A stretch of 64,000 nt of DNA from Candidatus Eremiobacter antarcticus. Its GTDB lineage: Bacteria; Vulcanimicrobiota; Vulcanimicrobiia; Eremiobacterales; Eremiobacteraceae. Location of the stretch: positions 55,723-119,722 of the forward strand of contig QHBK01000007.1 in the NCBI GenBank assembly GCA_003244105.1, in the 5' to 3' direction. This document shows, piece by piece, positions 17,079-25,493 of this stretch (positions are counted from its first letter, which is position 1; every line of letters begins with the position of its first letter). Under the pieces are notes generated by a model, which worked only from the letters and a program-made list of their open reading frames with translations, was not told the origin of the DNA and searched no databases. The position numbers and the translations under genes are program-made.

Positions 17079-17984
17079 TCAAACAGCCGACCTCCCTAGG
17101 ATTGCGCGCATCACCCAGCGGTCGGCGATGGAATAGTAGAGCTCGATCTCGGGCGAGCCCGGGCGCTCAACAGCCGAGGCGGCAAAGGCGATATCCGTAT
17201 CTTCAGCCTCGCGCTTGCTCGGCGGCGGCGCGATGACAGGCTCGTCGCAGCGGTCAGTGACGTGCGTGAAATATTCGTCGAACTCAATCCAGCCAATGCG
17301 CCAGTGCGCATCAGCCGTGGCGCCGTTGTAGAACATGACCGGCGCAGTGGGATCAACTATGGAAACGGGCCCCGTGCTGAGGTGCCAGCTGTCCCAGCTG
17401 TCCGGGCGCGCCTCGAAGAGCGGTTCCTGAAAACTCCATGGTCCTTCCAACGCGCCGGCCGCCGCTATCCCGATCTTCGACTTGCCGTCGTGGGCGTATT
17501 CCAAGAACAGCCGCCACGTGCCGTCGCCGGCTTGCACGATGGTCGCCTCCTTGGCGTTGCTGAACCCGGCGTCGTCTGCGAACACCCGGCCGCGTTTTTT
17601 CAGGCGGTGAATGTCCGGGCCGCTCGCCGCCAGCAGTTGTCCGACCTTTTTTTCTTGGTTCCAACCTGAGTAGTACACGTAGTACGAGCCGCCTTCGCTT
17701 GCAAGCGTCGGGTCTTCGCATCCGTCGCGATCGTCTTCTTCCGGCCCCGGCGCGATGACGGGTTCGCTGTCCATCACAAAGTCTATTCCGGACGTGCCGC
17801 TTCCATAGTAGATGCGGGCCACTTTGAGAACCGGGTTGTCCGATCGGTTCACCGCCCGCAACAAGATGTGACAGCGGCCGGCTTCCCTCCACACACAGGG
17901 GCTGAGGATGTAGAACTCGCTCAAGGGATGCGAGCGCTCGAAGTTCAGTTCGTCGGTACGGAGGATCGAGAACCGTGGCGCCAT
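17079..17984 (-). CDS. GH130-like five-bladed beta-propeller protein
   Basis: The protein resembles the glycoside phosphorylases/hydrolases of family GH130 and related GH43-type propellers. It shows repeated blades with acidic motifs (GCEDPTLASEGGSYYVYYSG, NAKEATIVQAGDGTWRLFLE, GPVSIVDPTAPVMFYNGA, WRIGWIEFDEY). The E-D-P-T strand is the conserved substrate-binding feature of GH130-type proteins. Start at 17984 (ATG) leaves a 14-bp gap after the upstream membrane protein; a GTG at 18023 would overlap it. No signal peptide, so cytoplasmic. It probably acts on an oligosaccharide or glycoconjugate, but which one is unknown. Confidence 0.7.
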   Translation of the reverse strand: MAPRFSILRTDELNFERSHPLSEFYILSPCVWREAGRCHILLRAVNRSDNPVLKVARIYYGSGTSGIDFVMDSEPVIAPGPEEDDRDGCEDPTLASEGGSYYVYYSGWNQEKKVGQLLAASGPDIHRLKKRGRVFADDAGFSNAKEATIVQAGDGTWRLFLEYAHDGKSKIGIAAAGALEGPWSFQEPLFEARPDSWDSWHLSTGPVSIVDPTAPVMFYNGATADAHWRIGWIEFDEYFTHVTDRCDEPVIAPPPSKREAEDTDIAFAASAVERPGSPEIELYYSIADRWVMRAILGRSAV

Positions 17985-17998
17985 GTGCGCCCTATGCG

Positions 17999-18358
17999 TT
18001 AGCCGGCGGTTTTCGGCCTCCACGGTTTCAGGAACAAGATTGAGACAATGATAGCGACCTCGAGCGCGGCGTCGCCGAGATACACTTTGCTGATGCGGCC
18101 GATCAGCGCGTAGAAGACGTCGATGGCGGTGAACGCCAGCGCGCTTGCGATGGAGAGCACAACGATCTCAGGCGTGAGCCTTCCGTTGAGCGTGGCCAAC
18201 AGCAGGGTCAGCCCGACTGCGATCACGAGCAGTCCGACCATGCGCACGAGCCACAGGTCTGTCTTGGGACCGGTGACCGCTTGAAACGTGGAGATGCTCA
18301 GGATCGGCCAGATCCCGCTGATGAGGTAGTAGATGGACTGCAGCTGTATGACGCGCAT
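17999..18358 (-). CDS. Small integral membrane protein (119 aa)
   Basis: Four hydrophobic helices are visible: ISGIWPILSISTF, MVGLLVIAVGLTLLLATL, VVLSIASALAFTAIDVFYAL and ALEVAIIVSILFL. The ATG at 18358 has GGAG 6 nt upstream and is preferred over a GTG 4 codons earlier. The loops are short and there is no catalytic motif. It is 14 bp upstream of the GH130-like gene and probably in the same transcript. Family not identified. Confidence 0.68.
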   Translation of the reverse strand: MRVIQLQSIYYLISGIWPILSISTFQAVTGPKTDLWLVRMVGLLVIAVGLTLLLATLNGRLTPEIVVLSIASALAFTAIDVFYALIGRISKVYLGDAALEVAIIVSILFLKPWRPKTAG

Positions 18359-18438
18359 CTCAGGCTCCACGGAAAGAGAGCGGCTGGCATTTAGTATGCC
18401 GCCGCCCGCCTTGTGTTAAACGCTTGAGAAGAGAGCCG

Positions 18439-18891
18439 TCAGTTGTTGAGCATGGCGGAAACGTTGCGCCGCCGCTGTTGTTCGTCGGAGATGTACTTGG
18501 CGATGTGCTTCACCTGATCGGCGTCCAAATTGACGAAGCTGAGTCCACAGACGTAGGAGCCCCGGTCTTCCTTGTTCGCGTGCACGACCTTGGCTTCGAT
18601 ATCGTGGGTCGCCCCCAGACCCATGTCCACCGACAGTACGACCACGTCGCCTTCTTCGAGACGCGTCGAGCTTTGCACTCGAGCGCCGCCGACAGATAAT
18701 TGGATAACGAGCGTCGGAACCTCGATGCCGCCTTCTAAGGATAGGCGGGCCGGCTCAGTCGTGTGCAAGCGAGGCCATCGCCGCGTATAGCCCGGGCGTT
18801 TGTTCTTGAAGATGACGTTCAAAAGAGAATCTAACACGTTGACATCGCTTCTAGTCGCACACTGAAGTACCGTGCGGCCCGTTCGGCCCAC
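18439..18891 (-). CDS. PilZ-domain protein
   Basis: A 150-residue protein with a single PilZ domain over residues ~36-140. It shows the Arg-rich c-di-GMP switch RRWPRLHTTEPARL and the second motif QLSVGGARV (family: D/N-x-S-x-x-G), followed by beta strands (GDVVVLSVDMG, IEAKVVHANKEDRGSYVCGLSFVNL). Both motifs suggest it can bind c-di-GMP. No cyclase or flagellar gene is adjacent, so the target is unknown. The true start may be a GTG at 18837; neither candidate has a strong ribosome binding site. Confidence 0.82.
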   Translation of the reverse strand: MGRTGRTVLQCATRSDVNVLDSLLNVIFKNKRPGYTRRWPRLHTTEPARLSLEGGIEVPTLVIQLSVGGARVQSSTRLEEGDVVVLSVDMGLGATHDIEAKVVHANKEDRGSYVCGLSFVNLDADQVKHIAKYISDEQQRRRNVSAMLNN

Positions 18892-18956
18892 GCAATGTCT
18901 ATCTGCTTGCGGCCGAGCGCAGGCGCGACCTGGTGAGCGCCGTCACAGACGGCCGC

Positions 18957-20051
18957 CTACGTGTGAAGTGTGGGCCCAGGCGCTGGGCTGGGGGATGGAA
19001 AGCCCAGGTTGGGAGCACCGGTCGCGGCGGGTGCCGGAGTCGGCGTGATCAAGGCCATGGGGTGCCGAGACAGCATGTCGTGCCAGGCCCTTTGGAAGGC
19101 GACGGCGAGCGAGTCGATCGCGTGCCTGCCGCCCGGCTGTTCGTAATAGTGCGCTTCGAGGCCGCTGCCGCTCAGGAGATCGGCGTTTTTCTTCATGTAA
19201 CCCTTTGGCACGATCTGGTCTTCCGAGCCGACCACCAGATACAGCGGGAGGTGGGCGAAGCCTCGGATCGCATCGTTCGCGGTCTCGGTGACCATGCCGC
19301 CTGAAACGGCCATCACGCCCGACCAGTCTTCCGGATGCTTGGGCCCCACGATGAACACACCGTACCCGCCCATCGAATGCCCCGCGAGATAGATGCTCTT
19401 GCGGTCGATGTTAAACGACTTGGCGGCGAGATCTAAAGCAGCATAGACATCGACGGATGCAGGATCGACGTACTGGCTATCGCCGCGGGCGTACGGCGCA
19501 ACGACGATGGCATGGGTTGCGTCGGCGGCCGCGCGCACCGTCGGACTTGCGATGACGTCGTTTTCCGAAGCCGTCCGCCCGTGCAAGAACACCACGAGCG
19601 GGACCGGCCGGCTGGCATCGTACGAAGGCGGCACGTAGACGGCGACGGGTTGAAGACTGCCGTCCACCGGCGATTTCATGAGGAGGTCGTCCGCGCCGCG
19701 CACCGCTTTGATATCGTGGTAGCGCCCGCTGGCCAGCTGATCCACGATGCTTTGGTCGAGCCGGACCATGACGGTGTTGTAATCCACAAAGCTGCGCTGG
19801 TCCATCCAAGCGGGCTTGGCGCTCATCGCGACGCCGGTGACGTCGCTGTCGATCCGCTCCTGCAGCGCCGGCGCGAGCCCCGAGCGGTCGTTGATCTCGC
19901 GGAAGTGCTGAAGCAGGGTGTTCCGCGCGACCGTCAACTGCGCTTGCAGCGAACCGGCGGCGTCCATGCCGGCAACATCCGCCCGGGAGCCGCTGGTCAA
20001 AAAGAGCGCGGCCGCAATCGCCGTGGCGCCTATGCCTGCCCGCGCTTTCAT
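18957..20051 (-). CDS. Secreted alpha/beta-hydrolase, esterase/PHB-depolymerase-like
   Basis: The chosen ATG at 20051 has AAAGG upstream and opens a signal peptide (MKARAGIGATAIAAALFL, cleavage near SRA-D). After about 130 residues of helical N-terminal domain comes an alpha/beta-hydrolase core: PVPLVVFLHGRTASEND (oxyanion), nucleophile elbow LAGHSMGGYG, acid region VVGSEDQIVP and His in QPGGRHAID. This is the arrangement of feruloyl-esterase and polyhydroxyalkanoate-depolymerase-like enzymes. The C-terminus is a disordered Pro/Ala tail. It would hydrolyse esters outside the cytoplasm; substrate unknown. Confidence 0.8.
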   Translation of the reverse strand: MKARAGIGATAIAAALFLTSGSRADVAGMDAAGSLQAQLTVARNTLLQHFREINDRSGLAPALQERIDSDVTGVAMSAKPAWMDQRSFVDYNTVMVRLDQSIVDQLASGRYHDIKAVRGADDLLMKSPVDGSLQPVAVYVPPSYDASRPVPLVVFLHGRTASENDVIASPTVRAAADATHAIVVAPYARGDSQYVDPASVDVYAALDLAAKSFNIDRKSIYLAGHSMGGYGVFIVGPKHPEDWSGVMAVSGGMVTETANDAIRGFAHLPLYLVVGSEDQIVPKGYMKKNADLLSGSGLEAHYYEQPGGRHAIDSLAVAFQRAWHDMLSRHPMALITPTPAPAATGAPNLGFPSPSPAPGPTLHT

Positions 20052-20133
20052 CATGTTCCTTTCATTCTGGAAACCAAGCGCAACTCCCACGGTTTCGTCG
20101 GCGTGGGCTGCCCGAATAGAGCCATGAAATTGA

Positions 20134-20517
20134 GTGCTACGTTCCCCACAGACGGCCGCGCTGCGTCGGCGGCAAGACGAAATTGTCGCCGTGCAAAACG
20201 TCGCGGGCCTCACACTAACGCAGCAGACTCCGCTGAACATCGCAGGCTACCGCAGCCAGCTGACGCTGGCAGCCCCCATGGCTCGCGGCGCACGCTACGC
20301 TGCCACCACCGACGTGGCGGTCGGACGCGGTTTCCAGCTGGGCATCGGCGCCGGCATCGGGAAGCTGCGCAACGACAGCCCCGCAGGCTTCATCGTGAGC
20401 CCGTTTGCCTCGCTGCAAATCGCACCCAAGAGCGCAGTTGTCGCCCGCTACTATACCGGCGGCAACCCGACTCGCGTGGGATCGACCACCTTCGTCGGCT
20501 TGCAGTACACGATCTAG
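20134..20517 (+). CDS. Hypothetical beta-strand-rich protein, possibly a truncated outer-membrane barrel
   Basis: The frame starts at a GTG at 20134 (another GTG occurs at codon 19) and encodes 127 residues. From about residue 24 there are alternating amphipathic strands (LNIAGYRSQLTLAAP, GFQLGIGAGIG, AGFIVSPFASLQI, SAVVARYYTGG), ending with a strand TTFVGLQYTI. This looks like the last strands of an outer-membrane beta-barrel, but there is no signal peptide and the N-terminus is poor. It may be a remnant of a larger gene. PAP2 follows after 20 bp. Confidence 0.5.
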   Translation: MLRSPQTAALRRRQDEIVAVQNVAGLTLTQQTPLNIAGYRSQLTLAAPMARGARYAATTDVAVGRGFQLGIGAGIGKLRNDSPAGFIVSPFASLQIAPKSAVVARYYTGGNPTRVGSTTFVGLQYTI

Positions 20518-20537
20518 CAAACACCAAAGGCGGCCTC

Positions 20538-21023
20538 ATGACCGCCACAACCACCGCCGCCGTGTGGATCGCTCAGTATGCAATCGCGGGGTCGCTCATC
20601 GCGGCCTTGGCGGCGCGGCTGCGCAACCGCCGGCGGTTCGAGCCCCTGCTGTTCGGGTTGGGAGCCGGCGTGGCGTTTCTGCTGACGCTCATCGCAGCGC
20701 AGCTGTACCAACACCCGCGGCCATTCGTCGTCATGCACGTCGCGCCGCTCGTTGCTCACTCGAACGACAACGGCTTCCCGTCAGATCATTCCGTGGTGGC
20801 GGCGTACATCGCCGCCTATCTGTTGTGGTTCGACCTTCCCGTGGGTGCGTGCGCGGCCGCCGTGGCGGTGCTCATCGGCGTCGCGCGAATCTTCTGCCTG
20901 CTGCATTGGCCGGTGGACATCGCCTTCGGCTGGCTCATCGGCATCGCTGCCGCGGTCATCGCGCGCTGGCTGCTCGCCCAGCTTTTTACGAAAACCAGCC
21001 GCTCGGCTCAACCGCCAGGTTGA
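20538..21023 (+). CDS. PAP2-family membrane phosphatase (undecaprenyl-diphosphatase-like)
   Basis: A 161-residue integral membrane protein with about five helices and the three-part phosphatase signature: Arg-Pro at 61-62 (QHPRPF), PSDH at 81-84 within NDNGFPSDHS, and R-x5-H-x3-D (Arg117, His123, Asp127). The DNGFPSDH block is close to BcrC/YbjG-type undecaprenyl pyrophosphate phosphatases, which recycle the lipid carrier for cell wall synthesis. Its 3' end overlaps the convergent aldehyde dehydrogenase gene by 38 bp. The long upstream extension of the same frame is antisense to the esterase and is not coding. Confidence 0.85.
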   Translation: MTATTTAAVWIAQYAIAGSLIAALAARLRNRRRFEPLLFGLGAGVAFLLTLIAAQLYQHPRPFVVMHVAPLVAHSNDNGFPSDHSVVAAYIAAYLLWFDLPVGACAAAVAVLIGVARIFCLLHWPVDIAFGWLIGIAAAVIARWLLAQLFTKTSRSAQPPG

Positions 21024-22521
21024 CGTTGATCTGCTTCACCTCGGTATACGCGTCGTAGCCGTGCGTGCCTAATTCGCGGCCGATGCCCGACTGTTTGTAG
21101 CCGCCCCACGGCGCCTCGTTGTAGGTCGGATGATAGGTGTTGATCCAGGTGATGCCCGCGCGCAGTTTGCGGATGACGCGATGCGCCTTGGCGATGTCGT
21201 TGGTGAAGACGCCGCCGGCCAGACCGTAGATCGTGTCGTTGGCAAGCGCGATCGCTTCCGCCTCATCCTTGAAGCGCTGCACGACAAGAACAGGTCCGAA
21301 GATCTCTTCCTGAACGATCTTCATGCCCGGCTTCGTATGCGAGAAGATGGTCGGCTCGATGAAGTTGCCCTTTTCCCCCAGTTCCCCGGGTGGGCGCTGG
21401 CCGCCGCATTCCAGCGTCGCGCCTTCCTCGATGCCTGCGCGGATGTACGCCTCGACTTTTTCTTGGTGCGCGCGGCTGATGATCGGGCCCATCTCGGTCT
21501 GCGGATCGAACCCGTCGCCGACTCGTATCTTCTTTGCGCGCTCGACCAGGCGGGGCAGAAGCTTGTCGTGCAGGGAGTCTTGCACGAGCAGGCGCGAGCC
21601 CGCGGAACACACCTGTCCTGCGTTGGCGAAGATGCCGAACAACGCGTAGTCGACGGCCGTGTCGAAATCCGCATCTGCGAACACGATGTTCGGAGACTTG
21701 CCGCCGAGCTCGAGCGAGATCTTTTTCAAGTTGCCGGTGGCAGCTTGCATGATCGATCTGCCGGTTTTTGTGCCGCCCGTGAAGGCAACTTTATCCACCA
21801 GCGGGCTGGCTGCGATGGCATGTCCGACGACGGGACCCGCACCCAGCACGATGTTGACCACGCCCTTGGGCAGCTCCAGTTCTTCAAAGAACGTGGCCAG
21901 CCGCAGCGCGGTCAGAGGCGTGAGCTCTGCCGGCTTGAGCACGCACGTGTTGCCCGCCGCCAGTGCCGGCGCAAGTTTCCAAGCCGCCATGAGCAGCGGA
22001 TAGTTCCACGGGATGATCTGACCGCACACGCCGATGGGCTCGCGCACCACCATCGTCTGCGAAGCCGCGGGCACGTCGAAGGTCTGGCCGCTCGGCTTGG
22101 TCGCAAGGCCGCCGTAATAGCGGAAACAGTTGGCCGCGTCCGCCATGTCGTACTCGGTTTCGCGCAATGGCTTGCCGTTGTTGAGCGTCTCCATGCGCGA
22201 CAACTCGGCTGCGTGCTCGTCGATCTTGTCAGCGAGGCGGAACAGCAGCTTGGCGCGGTCCTGCGCGTTTGACTCTCCCCACGGCCCTTTGTAAAAGGCG
22301 TCGTGCGCCGCTTGGATGGCGCGCTCCGCGTCCGCCTGCGAGCCTTCGGCCACCTTGGCGATGACGTCTCCATTCGCCGGGTTGACAAGCTCGCGCGTGC
22401 CGCCATCTGCCGCCGCACCCCACTGCCCGTCGATGAACATCGCGTATGCCCCGCCCGCCGTTCTGAGATTCTTCAGAAGCTCGGCTTGGCCGGTTGCGCC
22501 CTTGGGTTCCATTGTCTGCAT
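20986..22521 (-). CDS. NAD(P)-dependent aldehyde dehydrogenase
   Basis: A 511-residue ALDH-superfamily enzyme with general base Glu271 in ELGGKSP, catalytic Cys305 in GQVCSAGSR, and the cofactor loop FTGGTKTGR. The sequence resembles betaine-aldehyde/4-aminobutyraldehyde dehydrogenases. It follows patA and gabT in one operon. In putrescine breakdown it would oxidise 4-aminobutyraldehyde to GABA, or succinate semialdehyde to succinate. This pathway role is inferred from neighbours. GGAG lies 9 nt upstream of the ATG. The 3' end overlaps the convergent PAP2 gene. Confidence 0.88.
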   Translation of the reverse strand: MQTMEPKGATGQAELLKNLRTAGGAYAMFIDGQWGAAADGGTRELVNPANGDVIAKVAEGSQADAERAIQAAHDAFYKGPWGESNAQDRAKLLFRLADKIDEHAAELSRMETLNNGKPLRETEYDMADAANCFRYYGGLATKPSGQTFDVPAASQTMVVREPIGVCGQIIPWNYPLLMAAWKLAPALAAGNTCVLKPAELTPLTALRLATFFEELELPKGVVNIVLGAGPVVGHAIAASPLVDKVAFTGGTKTGRSIMQAATGNLKKISLELGGKSPNIVFADADFDTAVDYALFGIFANAGQVCSAGSRLLVQDSLHDKLLPRLVERAKKIRVGDGFDPQTEMGPIISRAHQEKVEAYIRAGIEEGATLECGGQRPPGELGEKGNFIEPTIFSHTKPGMKIVQEEIFGPVLVVQRFKDEAEAIALANDTIYGLAGGVFTNDIAKAHRVIRKLRAGITWINTYHPTYNEAPWGGYKQSGIGRELGTHGYDAYTEVKQINVNLAVEPSGWFS

Positions 22522-22536
22522 GATGCGTCTCTCCGT

Positions 22537-23970
22537 TTATCTTGCGGTCTTCAGGTGCGCGAGCGACTCCCGCAATGCCTGGCACACATAATCCGCTTGC
22601 TCTTCGGCGAGCGTGAGGGGCGGTTCCACGCGTATGACGCGCGCGTTCACCAGGGTGCCCGAGACGAGCACGCCGCGCTCGAGCATCGCCTTGCTCAGCG
22701 CGAAGCCAAGCTCGTCGTTGGGAAACTCCATGGCTATGAGCATGCCCTTGCCGCGCATGTCGACGATGATGTCTTCGTATCCCGCAGCTGCCTCGCGCAG
22801 ACCCCGCAGCATCCGCTCGCCCATGGATGCCGCCCGCTGCGGCAGCTCTTCTTCGATCAAGACGGTGATGGTCGCAAGCGCGGCGGCACACGCCAACGGA
22901 TTGCCGCCGAACGTCGTCGTGTGCAGGAACGGGTTGCCGAAGATGCGGGAGAAGACCGCTTTCGTTCCCACCACAGCCCCGGCCGGCATTACGCCACCGC
23001 CAAATGCCTTCGCTAAGCACAGCAAGTCGGGCGCCACTCCCCAGTGCTCGCACGCGAACATCTTGCCGGTGCGGCCCATCCCCGTCTGCACTTCGTCGAG
23101 CACGAGCAAGGCGCCGTACTCGTCGCAGAGCGCGCGCACGCCGGGCAGATAGTCGTCGGAGGGGATGTTCACGCCGCCCTCGCCTTGGATCGGCTCGAGG
23201 ATCACCGCGCCGACGTCTTCGCCGACGGTCCGCAGCGTCTGCATGCGCCAGCGCAGCGCCGGCAGATCGTTGAAGGGCACGTGTTCGATGTTCGGCAGCA
23301 TCGGGCCGAACGGCGTTCGGAACTCTCCTTTAGCGGAGACGGACAGCGCGCCCATGCTCTTGCCGTGGAACCCCTTCGTGGCCGCGACGACCGTCTGTTT
23401 GGTGTGATCGTAGGCGCGCGCCAGTTTGAGCGCGGCTTCGATCGCCTCCGTTCCGCTGTTACAGAAAAATGAGTACTCCAAATCGCCGGGCGTCAGCATG
23501 GCCAGCGCTTTTGCCAGCATGGCTCGCAGCGGATCCAACAAGTCTTGGGAATGCAGCGCCTGACGCTTGAGCTGGTCGGTGACCGCCTTGACCACCTTGG
23601 GGTGACGATGGCCGACGTTGTAGATGCCGAAGCCGCCCAGGCAATCGATGTATTCCTTGCCGTTGACGTCGCGGTAGGCATTGAGCCCCGCATCGGACCA
23701 CTCGACGGCGGCGGCCGCATGCTCGACCGACGTCGCTTTGCGGTATTCGAGAAAACCTGGGTTGACGTGATCGCGGAAGTTCTCGACGGTCTCGCGCGTT
23801 ATCCAGTCCGCGTCTTGCGCCGTGATGTTTTCTTTGGCGATGAGATCCAACACGCGGCGCGTGTACGCAAGCGTCTTTGCACGTGCGTCGTTCTCCGCTT
23901 GCAGCGCTGCTTGCGCGAGGCCGCCGAGAGCTTGGGCGTCTGCCGCCTGCGGCACTTCGATGGACTTCAT
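22537..23970 (-). CDS. patA: Putrescine-type class III aminotransferase
   Basis: A PLP-dependent class-III aminotransferase (477 aa) of the YgjG/PatA type. It has the family N-terminal helical region (LIAKENITAQDADWITRETV), cofactor site FFCNSGTEAIEAALKLAR, LVLDEVQTGMGRTGKMFACE and the Schiff-base Lys in LLCLAKAFGGGVMP. It converts putrescine plus 2-oxoglutarate to 4-aminobutanal and glutamate. The ATG at 23970 lies 7 nt after the gabT stop; no strong ribosome binding site, so coupling is likely. Same operon as gabT and the aldehyde dehydrogenase, giving a coherent putrescine-GABA-succinate route. Confidence 0.88.
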   Translation of the reverse strand: MKSIEVPQAADAQALGGLAQAALQAENDARAKTLAYTRRVLDLIAKENITAQDADWITRETVENFRDHVNPGFLEYRKATSVEHAAAAVEWSDAGLNAYRDVNGKEYIDCLGGFGIYNVGHRHPKVVKAVTDQLKRQALHSQDLLDPLRAMLAKALAMLTPGDLEYSFFCNSGTEAIEAALKLARAYDHTKQTVVAATKGFHGKSMGALSVSAKGEFRTPFGPMLPNIEHVPFNDLPALRWRMQTLRTVGEDVGAVILEPIQGEGGVNIPSDDYLPGVRALCDEYGALLVLDEVQTGMGRTGKMFACEHWGVAPDLLCLAKAFGGGVMPAGAVVGTKAVFSRIFGNPFLHTTTFGGNPLACAAALATITVLIEEELPQRAASMGERMLRGLREAAAGYEDIIVDMRGKGMLIAMEFPNDELGFALSKAMLERGVLVSGTLVNARVIRVEPPLTLAEEQADYVCQALRESLAHLKTAR

Positions 23971-23977
23971 CGCAGCG

Positions 23978-25294
23978 TCATGTCGCGTTTGCGGAGGCCG
24001 GCGGTGAGGCTGCAAAGACGGCGTCGCAACTTGCGGTCAGCCGCCCAAGGGCGGTGTCGAGCTCGTCATCGCCGATCACCAGCGGCACCAGAATGCGGAT
24101 GACGCTGCGCTTCGAGCCCGCGGCGAGCAACAGCAGACCGCGCGAACGCGCCTCATCGATGAGACGCTGCGCGAGCTGCCGGCCGCTGACGTCGCCGTCG
24201 CTTAAAAATTCCATGCCGATCATCGCGCCGCGGCCGCGCACGTCGCCGATCTTGGGGTGGCGCGCTTTCAGCTCACGCAGGGCGCCCAGGACCCGAGCTC
24301 CGATCCGATCCGCGCGCTCCAGAAGATTCTCTTCCTCGATGATATCCAAGGTCGCAAGCGCGGCCGCGCAAGCGAGCGGATTGCCCCCGTACGTGCCGCC
24401 CAAGCCGCCGGCGGTAGGCGCATCCATGATGTCGGCGCGACCGATGATGCCCGACAGCGGCATGCCGGCGGCCATGCTCTTCGCCACGGTGATCATGTCC
24501 GGTTCGACGCCCGAGTGCTCGATCGCGAACATCTTGCCGGTGCGGCCGTATCCGCACTGGATCTCGTCCGCGATCAGCACGATGCCGTTGTCGTGCGTGA
24601 TGCGCCGCAGCTCGCGGAGAAACTCCGCGGGCGCCGGCACAAAACCGCCTTCGCCCAAAACCGGTTCGACGACGACTGCAGCGACGCGGCTCGGCGAGAC
24701 CTGCGACTCGAAGAGATCGTTGAGCGCATCGAGCGATCTCTTGGCGGTCCAGCCACGATACTCATAAGGATAGGGCGCGTGATAGACCTCGCTGCAGAAC
24801 GGCCCGAAGCCCTGCTTGTACGGCTCGTTCTCACCCGTCATGGAGAGAGCCAAGAGCGTCCGCCCGTGAAACGCGTGATGAAAGGCGATAACGGCCGGCC
24901 GGTTCGTGTGCATGCGCGCGATCTTGACGGCATTCTCGACGGCTTCTGCGCCGGTCGTCAGCAGCAGCGTTTTCTTCTGGCTCTTGCCTGGAGCGAGCGC
25001 GTTGAGGCGTTCCGCAAGCTGCACGTACGTCTCGTACATCACCACTTGGAAACACGTGTGGGTGAAGCGCTCCAGCTGCGCGGCGATCGCGGCGCGGACC
25101 TTGGGGTGCGAGTGGCCGACGTTGAGCACCCCGATGCCGCCGACGAAGTCGTAGTACTCTTTGCCGTCGATATCCCAAATTTTCTCGCCCGCCGACCGGT
25201 CGACGAAAATGGGATGGCTGTTGCCCACTCCCCGCGGCACGTGCTTCGCGCGCGCTTCAAGGAGGGAGGATGTCCGGGAGGCCGTGATCGCCAC
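23978..25294 (-). CDS. gabT: 4-aminobutyrate aminotransferase
   Basis: A class-III PLP aminotransferase (438 aa) matching GabT: YDFVGGIGVLNVGHSHPKV, LLLTTGAEAVENAVKIAR, HAFHGRTLLALSMTG, LIADEIQCGYGRTGKMFA and MITVAKSMAAGMPLS with the PLP Lys. It converts GABA to succinate semialdehyde. First gene of the operon gabT-patA-ALDH, starting with GTG after GAGGAAAAAG. A TTGCCG-16-TATAAA promoter lies about 60 bp upstream, and the PucR regulator is divergent, making control by PucR likely. Confidence 0.9.
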   Translation of the reverse strand: MAITASRTSSLLEARAKHVPRGVGNSHPIFVDRSAGEKIWDIDGKEYYDFVGGIGVLNVGHSHPKVRAAIAAQLERFTHTCFQVVMYETYVQLAERLNALAPGKSQKKTLLLTTGAEAVENAVKIARMHTNRPAVIAFHHAFHGRTLLALSMTGENEPYKQGFGPFCSEVYHAPYPYEYRGWTAKRSLDALNDLFESQVSPSRVAAVVVEPVLGEGGFVPAPAEFLRELRRITHDNGIVLIADEIQCGYGRTGKMFAIEHSGVEPDMITVAKSMAAGMPLSGIIGRADIMDAPTAGGLGGTYGGNPLACAAALATLDIIEEENLLERADRIGARVLGALRELKARHPKIGDVRGRGAMIGMEFLSDGDVSGRQLAQRLIDEARSRGLLLLAAGSKRSVIRILVPLVIGDDELDTALGRLTASCDAVFAASPPASANAT

Positions 25295-25355
25295 TATTAC
25301 TTTTTCCTCGTGAGACTAAGCGCCGGCTGCTCTTGAAGCGCCGTGAGCTTGCACG

Positions 25356-25383
25356 TTTATAGTTTAGGGGGTTGCCCCGGCAA
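25356..25383 (-). promoter_or_regulatory. Candidate promoter of the gabT operon
   Basis: On the minus strand TTGCCG (25378-25383) and TATAAA (25356-25361) are separated by 16 nt, about 62 nt before the gabT start. The 199-bp divergent region to pucR also holds short inverted repeats (for example GGCCGGACACAAAATTTGGCC near 25390-25415) that could bind PucR. No defined PucR site can be proven by eye. Confidence 0.4.
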
Positions 25384-25493
25384 ACGCTATGTAGGCCGGA
25401 CACAAAATTTGGCCAATACTTTAGAGGACACAGCCAACGGCGGGTGGCCCGTCAAACGCTCGCCGTTTTGACCGCTCTTTGTGAGGCCCGACA

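Noticed and set aside
19512-20537. Long plus-strand frame continuing upstream from the PAP2 gene
   Set aside because: It is antisense to the esterase gene and is Arg/His-rich without domains. Only the part from the ATG at 20538 encodes PAP2.
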